17,578 nucleotides of DNA from UBA5972 sp964480735. Lineage in GTDB: Bacteria; Pseudomonadota; Alphaproteobacteria; Rhodobacterales; Rhodobacteraceae. The translations under genes and the position numbers were made by a program. Positions 12,953 through 17,578 of the stretch are shown here, piece by piece (the first letter of the stretch is position 1; the number at the start of each line of letters is the position of its first letter). The DNA is taken from the NCBI GenBank assembly GCA_964480735.1, contig CAYZQS010000054.1, forward strand, positions 1-17,578, written 5' to 3'. Below the pieces are notes generated by a model. The model was not told the origin of the DNA. It made no database searches and was given only the letters and a program-made list of their open reading frames with translations.

Positions 12953-14823
12953 ATGGCCTATAAAGCGCCGGTTTCCGAAATACTGTTTGTGCTGAACAAC
13001 GTGGTGGATGCGGGCCGGTTGGCACAAACCGACATGTTTGCCGAGGCCACCGATGATCTGACCGGCGCAATCCTGACGGAGGGTGCCAAGCTGGCGGATC
13101 AGGTGCTGGAGCCGTTGAACCGGCAGGGCGATCTGCACCCGGCACGGCTGGAAAACGGGGTGGTTATCACCTCGCCGGGGTTTGCTGACGGGTATAAGGC
13201 CATTGCCGATGGCGGCTGGGTGGGCATTGCGGCGGACCCTGAATTTGGCGGCATGGGCCTGCCCTTGACGCTGACCAGCGCCATTGGCGAGATGATGAGC
13301 GGGTCCTGTCTGGCGCTGTCCTTGAACCCGCTGATGACACAGGGCCAGATCGAGGCATTAAGCCATCACGCCAGCGACGACATCAAAGCGCTGTACCTGC
13401 CCAAACTGATTTCAGGCGCGTGGTGTGGCACCATGAACCTGACGGAAAGTCAGGCGGGATCAGACGTGGGTGCGCTGGCCACCAGGGCGGTTGACAACGG
13501 CGATGGCACTTTTGCGGTGACCGGGCAGAAGATTTTTATCAGTTGGGGCGACAGCGACATGGCGGAAAATATCTGCCATTTGGTGCTGGCGCGTCTGCCG
13601 GACGGTATGGCCGGAACCAAAGGGATTTCGCTGTTTTTGGTGCCCAAATTCCTGCCGGACGATAACGGCGATCCGGGCCCGCGCAACAGTCTGAGTGTTG
13701 TTTCGCTGGAGCACAAACTGGGCTTGCACGGCTCGCCCACTGCGGTCATGGATTTTGACGGCGCNNNNNNNNNNNNNNNNNNNNNNNNNNNNNNNNNNNN
13801 NNNNNNNNNNNNNNNNNNNNNNNNNNNNNNNNNNNNNNNNNNNNNNNNNNNNNNNNNNNNNNNNAGCACAAACTGGGCTTGCACGGCTCGCCCACTGCGG
13901 TCATGGATTTTGACGGCGCGACCGGTTGGCTGATTGGCGCTGCCCACGCGGGCATGAAAGCCATGTTCACCATGATGAACAACGCCCGTCTTGGCGTGGC
14001 AATCGAAGGGTTGGGCACGGCAGAAGCCGCCTGTCAAACCGCCCTTGCCTACGCGCAGGAGCGAAAACAGGGGCGCACGCCAACGGGTGATACCGGCACG
14101 ATTGTCGATCATGCGGATGTACGGCGCATGCTGATGACCATGAAAGCCCAAACCGCAGCGGCGCGGGCGATCTGTTACGCAACGGCGGTGGCAGGCGACA
14201 TGGCCGCGGCGACGGATCAAATCGGCTGGCAATCAAGGGCGGCGTTTTTGACGCCGATTGCCAAGGCCTTTTGCACCCAAACAGGGATTGAGGTTGCCAA
14301 CATGGGCATTCAGGTGCACGGCGGCATGGGGGTGATCGAGGAAACCGGTGCGGCGCAGTTTTCGCGCGATGTGCGGGTGACGGCGATCTATGAGGGCACC
14401 AACGGCATTCAGGCGATGGATCTGGTGTCGCGCAAGCTGATGGACGAGGGCAAGGCGGCGTTTGCCTTGCTGGCCGATGCCAGCGAGACCGCGGCAATTG
14501 CCGAAGAGACCATGCCCGATCTGGCGGCGTTTCTGGGTGCGGCGGAAACCGCGATGCTGGCCACCACCCACTGGATGCTGGGTCAGACCGACATGAACGC
14601 CCGCTTTGCCGGGGCAACGCCTTACCTGCAGGCCTTTGGCCTGACCCTGGGCGGGCATTTCCTTTTGAAAGCGGCAAATGCCGAGGGCGGCGCTGGGCCG
14701 CGCACCGAGCTGGCGCGGTTTTATATCCGGCAGGTTTTGCCCCATCACGACGCGTTGGTTTCAGCCGCGCGGGAAGGCACGCGCAGCCTTTATGCGTTAA
14801 GTGCCGAAGAACTGGCGGGTTAA
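12953..14823 (+). CDS. Acyl-CoA dehydrogenase, long DmdC/FadE-like type, split by assembly gap
   Basis: This FAD enzyme introduces a double bond next to the thioester of an acyl-CoA and passes electrons to electron-transfer flavoprotein. The coding sequence is broken by 100 N flanked by the same 55 bases on both sides. Removing the N and one copy (155 bases) restores a single frame of 571 residues. The start MAYKAPVSEILF follows GGAGAG with a 6-base spacer. Seen are WCGTMNLTE and GQKIFISWGD of the flavin-binding middle, GMGVIEETGAAQ, and YEGTNGIQAMDL with the expected catalytic Glu at about residue 429 of the rebuilt protein. The subgroup of about 570-600 residues includes DmdC (methylmercaptopropionyl-CoA dehydrogenase) and long FadE-like enzymes. 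The substrate cannot be set from sequence. The next gene starts one base past the stop. Confidence 0.92.
13710..13764 (+). repeat. 55-bp contig-end duplicate, left copy
   Basis: These 55 bases before the N-run are identical to 13865-13919 after it. Overlap of this exact size at contig ends is typical of de Bruijn assembly with k=55, so this is probably one genomic sequence shown twice. Confidence 0.9.
13765..13864. other. Assembly gap of 100 N
   Basis: Exactly 100 N, the usual placeholder for a gap of unknown size. The flanks overlap, so the true gap is probably zero or negative. It lies inside the acyl-CoA dehydrogenase gene and produces a false frameshift. Confidence 0.98.
13865..13919 (+). 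repeat. 55-bp contig-end duplicate, right copy
   Basis: It is the exact copy of 13710-13764. Joining 13764 to 13920 gives GAC GGC GCG ACC and restores the reading frame DGATGW of the dehydrogenase. Confidence 0.9.
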
Positions 14824-14824
14824 G

Positions 14825-15865
14825 ATGGACGCAGCCGTGGACAAGATCCGTTATCCGCATCCAACCCCGCCCGCCGAGGGCGAGGCGATAGAGGTTGCTG
14901 AGGGAATATTGTGGTTGCGGCTGCCGCTTCCTTTGAGGCTTGACCATGTGAATGTTTATGCCCTGCGCGAGACGGGCGGCTGGACGATTGTGGACACGGG
15001 ATTTGCGACCGGGCGCACCAAAGAGGTTTGGGCAAAAATCATGGCCGGTCCGCTGGGCGGATTGCCGGTGACACGGGTGATCGTCACGCACCACCATCCG
15101 GATCACGTGGGTCTGGCCGGGTGGTTTCAATGCGAATTTGGCGCTGAACTGTGGACGACCCGCACCGCCTGGCTGTTTGCCCGGATGCTGACGCTGGACG
15201 AAGACCGCGTGTACCGCGAGGAAACCCTGATGCACTACCGCTCCGGCGGTATGGCCAAAGACTTGTACGAAAAGCGCAAGTCGGAGCGCCCGTTTAACTA
15301 TGCCGATATCGTGGCACCGATGCCGCTGGGATTTAAGCGCCTGAAACAAGGTGATGTTATCACCATCGGAGGCCGCACTTGGGACATTCACATGGGCAAC
15401 GGCCACGCGCCGGAACACGCCACGTTCTGGTGCCGCGATGAACCGCTGGTTTTGTCGGGTGACCAGATTATCGCGTCAATCTCGCCCAATATCGGGGTTT
15501 ATGCAACGGAACCGGATGCTGATCCGCTGGGCGAGTGGCTGGAAGCCTGCGAGCGACTGAAGGTGTTGGCCCAAAGCGACCATTTCGTCATGCCCGGGCA
15601 CAAGTTGCCGTTTACCGGCCTGCCTGCACGGATGCGACAGTTGATTGAGAACCATCACGCGGCACTGGCGCGTCTGACGGAACATCTGAAAGCGCCGCAC
15701 ACAGCGGCGGAATGTTTTGCACCACTGTTCAAAAGGTCCATCAGCGAGGGCGAATATGGTTTGGCGCTGGTTGAATCTCTGGCGCATTTGAACCACCTTC
15801 ACCAGCAGGGTGTTGTCACGCGCACAAGACGCGGCGATGATGCCTGGGTCTGGCAGGCGGTGTGA
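14825..15865 (+). CDS. MBL-fold metallo-hydrolase with C-terminal winged-helix-like domain
   Basis: The product is a 346-residue metallo-beta-lactamase-fold hydrolase. The metal motif HxHxDH is H89-H90-H91-P92-D93-H94. Further metal ligands are likely in GNGHAPEH (191-198) and D213 of SGDQ. The C-terminal part, about 260-346, resembles the winged-helix domain often fused to such hydrolases (EYGLALVESLAHLNHLHQQGVV). The ATG at 14825 lies one base after the acyl-CoA dehydrogenase stop, so the two are co-translated and probably act in one pathway, for example thioester or lactone hydrolysis. A GTG eight codons upstream is possible but overlaps the dehydrogenase. The exact reaction is unknown. 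Confidence 0.9.
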   Translation: MDAAVDKIRYPHPTPPAEGEAIEVAEGILWLRLPLPLRLDHVNVYALRETGGWTIVDTGFATGRTKEVWAKIMAGPLGGLPVTRVIVTHHHPDHVGLAGWFQCEFGAELWTTRTAWLFARMLTLDEDRVYREETLMHYRSGGMAKDLYEKRKSERPFNYADIVAPMPLGFKRLKQGDVITIGGRTWDIHMGNGHAPEHATFWCRDEPLVLSGDQIIASISPNIGVYATEPDADPLGEWLEACERLKVLAQSDHFVMPGHKLPFTGLPARMRQLIENHHAALARLTEHLKAPHTAAECFAPLFKRSISEGEYGLALVESLAHLNHLHQQGVVTRTRRGDDAWVWQAV

Positions 15866-15883
15866 CGCAGTCGCGGGGTGGCT

Positions 15884-16378
15884 ATGGGTGAAAACATCAA
15901 AACAACGGCAGAGGCGGTGGAGGCGGCGGTCTTGCCTGACGCCAAGGTCGTTCATGCGGACCCCAATATGCCCAAAACAGCGGAACAAATCCCGCTGCCC
16001 GCGGGCGTGGCCAAAAAACCGGTGGCGCAGAAGTCTGCGGCGGAATGGGCCTACGAGCGGATCGTCTTGTACATCCAGAATTTTGAGGCGCAGCTGGACA
16101 ACGATCACGAGGTGGGCATGGGATTTGCCGGCGGTGATCTGGGCGTCATGCGCATTCAGGGCATGGGGTTTTTTGCACCGGACATAATCACCTATTACGG
16201 TACAGACATGTCTGGGGCAAAAACCCAGCTTGTTCAACATGTTAGCCAGCTTAACGTGATGTTGCGGGCGGCACCAAAGGAAAGCAACGACGGCGCGGCG
16301 CAGCGGATCGGATTTCGTTTGGCGGCGGAATTGAACGGCGAGGTGGCCGCCGTCAAACCCGGCAAAGCCCCTGAATAG
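15884..16378 (+). CDS. DUF6173-like protein, function unknown
   Basis: The product has 164 residues. A variable, alanine-rich N-terminus is followed by a conserved-looking core from about residue 48: SAAEWAYERIVLYIQNFE, then EVGMGFAGGD, MGFFAPDIITYYG and LVQHVSQLNVMLR. I associate this pattern with the DUF6173 family of alphaproteobacteria, from memory only. No signal peptide or membrane helix is seen, so it is probably cytoplasmic. The ATG at 15884 is preferred because GGGG lies five bases before it; a GTG two codons upstream lacks such a site. It starts 18 bp after the MBL hydrolase gene. Confidence 0.8.
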   Translation: MGENIKTTAEAVEAAVLPDAKVVHADPNMPKTAEQIPLPAGVAKKPVAQKSAAEWAYERIVLYIQNFEAQLDNDHEVGMGFAGGDLGVMRIQGMGFFAPDIITYYGTDMSGAKTQLVQHVSQLNVMLRAAPKESNDGAAQRIGFRLAAELNGEVAAVKPGKAPE

Positions 16379-16472
16379 GCCGCACGCCCGGTAGGACGCA
16401 CAGCCGCAGTGCAGGGGCTGAAATTGTCATGTAAATTGGCGTCAGGTTACGAATCAAATGCAGGAGCAGATC

Positions 16473-16607
16473 ATGGCAGATCATGTCCACGGCGAAATGG
16501 ATGTCACGTCGCAGCAAGAGGCATTCACTGGTTTTGTTAAATGGATTATCCGCGTCAGCGTGGCCTCGATTGCGGTTTTGATTTTTCTGGCTATTTACAA
16601 CAGCTAG
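16473..16607 (+). CDS. aa3-type cytochrome c oxidase subunit IV
   Basis: This 44-residue protein (MADHVHGEMDVTSQQEAF, then a membrane helix at about 24-42) matches the small subunit IV of alphaproteobacterial aa3-type cytochrome c oxidase. That subunit packs against the core complex in the inner membrane and is not needed for catalysis in Paracoccus. The usual pattern is an N-terminal H-G-x-MD..x.Q..TF-x-GF-x-K-W/F segment followed by one helix, and this is present. AGGAG lies six to seven bases before the ATG; an in-frame ATG five codons upstream would place that site inside the gene. No other oxidase genes are in the window, so it is separate from the main operon here. Confidence 0.88.
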   Translation: MADHVHGEMDVTSQQEAFTGFVKWIIRVSVASIAVLIFLAIYNS

Positions 16608-16631
16608 GACACTGGTCACCACGCCCGAGCA

Positions 16632-16655
16632 GATTGGCGTTACAATCGCCGAATC
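16632..16655 (+). terminator. Imperfect hairpin after the oxidase subunit IV gene
   Basis: GATTGGCG (16632-16639) pairs with CGCC-G-AATC (16647-16655) with one bulged base and a 7-base loop. It begins 25 bp past the stop codon. No T-run follows, so terminator function is uncertain. Confidence 0.25.
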
Positions 16656-16809
16656 CTACCGCTGATTGTTCACTTTTACGTGCAATTTGGGTCCGTTAGG
16701 CAACATCGTAATATTGCGCCCAGTCAGGGCCTTGTTCTAAAAGTTCAAATATGCGCGAAATCGCGGTGCAACGTCGTGGTTTTGCGGCTTTACGGATATA
16801 CGGGGAACT

Positions 16810-17370
16810 ATGTCTAAAATCCTGCTCTTTCTCAGTTTGCTGCTGCTTTCAGGCCTGTCAGCCTGCGGCGTTTCGATCATCGCTTCGGACGAGTTGGTGA
16901 CCAAATACGCCTACGTTCACGACGGACCACCGTCGATCACTTTGGTGACAGTGATCAACAACAACAACGGCGAGGGTGGCCATTCGGCCCTGTTAATCAA
17001 CGCACAGCAACGCATTGTCTTTGATCCCGCGGGGAATTTCAAAAGCAAGTTCGCACCGGAACGCAATGATTTCGTGTACGGAATGCGGCCGGAAATTCTG
17101 GATCGATACATCAGCTTTCACGCCCGTAAGGCCTGGCATGTGATTTTGCAGGAAAAGATCGTGTCACCGGAGGTGGCAGAGCACCTGTATCAGATGGCCA
17201 AGAACAACGGTGCGGTGCCCAGTGCGTTCTGCGCCAACAGCGTTTCGCATATGTTAAAAGGGACGCCGGGATTTGAATCGATTTCGGTCAATTTTTTCCC
17301 AAAGAAAATCATGAAAGATTTCGCAAAACTACCGGGCGTGACCACCAGCAAATTCGAAGAGTGGGATTAA
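16810..17370 (+). CDS. Lipoprotein with His...Cys pattern, first of a tandem pair
   Basis: The product has 186 residues. A signal peptide ends in the lipobox LSAC with Cys19; residue +2 is Gly, so outer-membrane sorting is likely. The mature part has GPPSITLVTVI, GGHSALLIN with His58, RIVFDPAGNF, ERNDFVYGM and AFCANSVSHML with Cys141, then a tail with PGFESI and FFPKK. A His-first, Cys-later order with GHSALLI and FC..S is what permuted NlpC/P60 (YiiX-like) papain-fold proteins show, so a peptidase or amidase fold is possible. Function is unknown. GGGGA precedes the ATG. A paralog starts 34 bp downstream. Confidence 0.85.
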   Translation: MSKILLFLSLLLLSGLSACGVSIIASDELVTKYAYVHDGPPSITLVTVINNNNGEGGHSALLINAQQRIVFDPAGNFKSKFAPERNDFVYGMRPEILDRYISFHARKAWHVILQEKIVSPEVAEHLYQMAKNNGAVPSAFCANSVSHMLKGTPGFESISVNFFPKKIMKDFAKLPGVTTSKFEEWD

Positions 17371-17404
17371 TTCGGACCGCAATTCAGACAAATCGCGAGG
17401 GTAC

Positions 17405-17578
17405 ATGCGCATTAAGAAATTGATTTTGGCATTTGGGTTGGTTGGTTTCCTGGGAGGGTGCATCGCACAACTGCCCTGGGCGCCGGATCACAAGGTCCAG
17501 CGGGCGGTCTATAAACACAACGCCCCCCCCTCGGTTACTTTGATGACCGTCATTGCCAACGACAGCGGGTCCGCCGGA
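17405..17578 (+). CDS. Lipoprotein paralog, N-terminal part (cut by window edge)
   Basis: The first 58 residues are seen. The signal peptide ends in the lipobox LGGC with Cys19. From about residue 31 it aligns with the preceding lipoprotein: V..x.Y.H..PPS.TL.TVI.N..G..G, about 14 of 28 positions identical by eye, and the frame ends just where the GHSALLI motif of the first copy would begin. GAGGG lies four to five bases before the ATG. A run of eight C at 17523-17530 lies inside the gene, where a length error would shift the frame. The family is the same unknown type as its neighbour. Confidence 0.85.
   Translation, partial: MRIKKLILAFGLVGFLGGCIAQLPWAPDHKVQRAVYKHNAPPSVTLMTVIANDSGSAG

Noticed and set aside
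12953..14823. Acyl-CoA dehydrogenase as a pseudogene or two genes
   Set aside because: The break coincides with the N-run, and the 55-bp duplicate explains the shift of 155 bases. The rebuilt protein has all expected motifs.
12953..14823. Naming the dehydrogenase dmdC
   Set aside because: The length and YEGTNGIQ region fit, but long FadE-like enzymes share them and no dmdB or dmdD lies nearby. The substrate cannot be set from sequence.
13967..15418. A 483-codon minus-strand reading frame across the dehydrogenase and hydrolase genes
   Set aside because: It is antisense to two well-supported genes, is rich in Arg, Pro and His as expected of a GC-rich shadow frame, and has no family motif.
16353..16622. 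An 89-codon minus-strand frame over the oxidase subunit IV gene
   Set aside because: It is antisense to the better supported 44-residue gene and has no motif.
1..17578. CRISPR arrays, tRNA or rRNA genes, transposases, phage genes or toxin-antitoxin pairs
   Set aside because: No spaced direct repeats, cloverleaf-like sequence, transposase motif or typical two-gene toxin module was seen by eye on either strand.

Overview
The window looks like a draft chromosome segment from an alphaproteobacterium of the order Rhodobacterales (Roseobacter/Paracoccus-like). The evidence is the proteobacterial/plant-type glutamate-cysteine ligase, the uvrC-pgsA-moaD-moaE order, a 44-residue aa3-type cytochrome c oxidase subunit IV, a DUF6173-like protein, lipoproteins of a type I associate with this order, and GC-rich coding sequence with AT-richer intergenic regions. 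It is mostly housekeeping sequence. No tRNA, rRNA, insertion sequence, phage gene or CRISPR array was seen. A run of 100 N at 13765-13864 is a scaffold gap.

Layout. At 1-1559, minus strand: rsmE, a small membrane protein and the start of gshA, packed as an operon. At 1572-4827, plus strand: ubiA, a large OmpA-family protein and a small membrane coiled-coil protein; ubiA starts only 12 bp from the rsmE start on the other strand. At 4828-5310: a non-coding, AT-richer convergent region with a perfect 38-bp palindrome followed by a T-run, a possible 15-codon ORF and two more inverted repeats. At 5311-8664, minus strand: uvrC, pgsA, moaD and moaE, read in that order. At 8665-8999: an AT-rich intergenic region with a probable leaderless uvrC promoter, a perfect DnaA box and two near-consensus CtrA-like sites. 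At 9000-12836, minus strand: a Sua5-type threonylcarbamoyl-AMP synthase, an S49 peptidase, a zinc-ribbon microprotein, a Na+/Ca2+ antiporter and a pteridine-reductase-like SDR, probably one or two transcripts. At 12953-17578, plus strand: an acyl-CoA dehydrogenase split only by the assembly gap, an MBL-fold hydrolase coupled to it, a DUF6173-like protein, cytochrome oxidase subunit IV, and two tandem paralogous lipoproteins, the second cut by the window edge.

How the genes work together. Functional links are mostly local. MoaD and MoaE form molybdopterin synthase. The OmpA-family protein and the following coiled-coil protein are translationally coupled and both membrane-associated. The acyl-CoA dehydrogenase and MBL hydrolase are one nucleotide apart and probably act in the same acyl-CoA pathway. 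The two lipoproteins are related to each other and carry a His...Cys arrangement that would fit a permuted papain-like (NlpC/P60-type) fold.

Nothing here is clearly a new multi-gene system. The points most worth a second look are the lipoprotein pair, the loop-less palindrome region at 4940-5076, and the DnaA/CtrA-like region upstream of uvrC.
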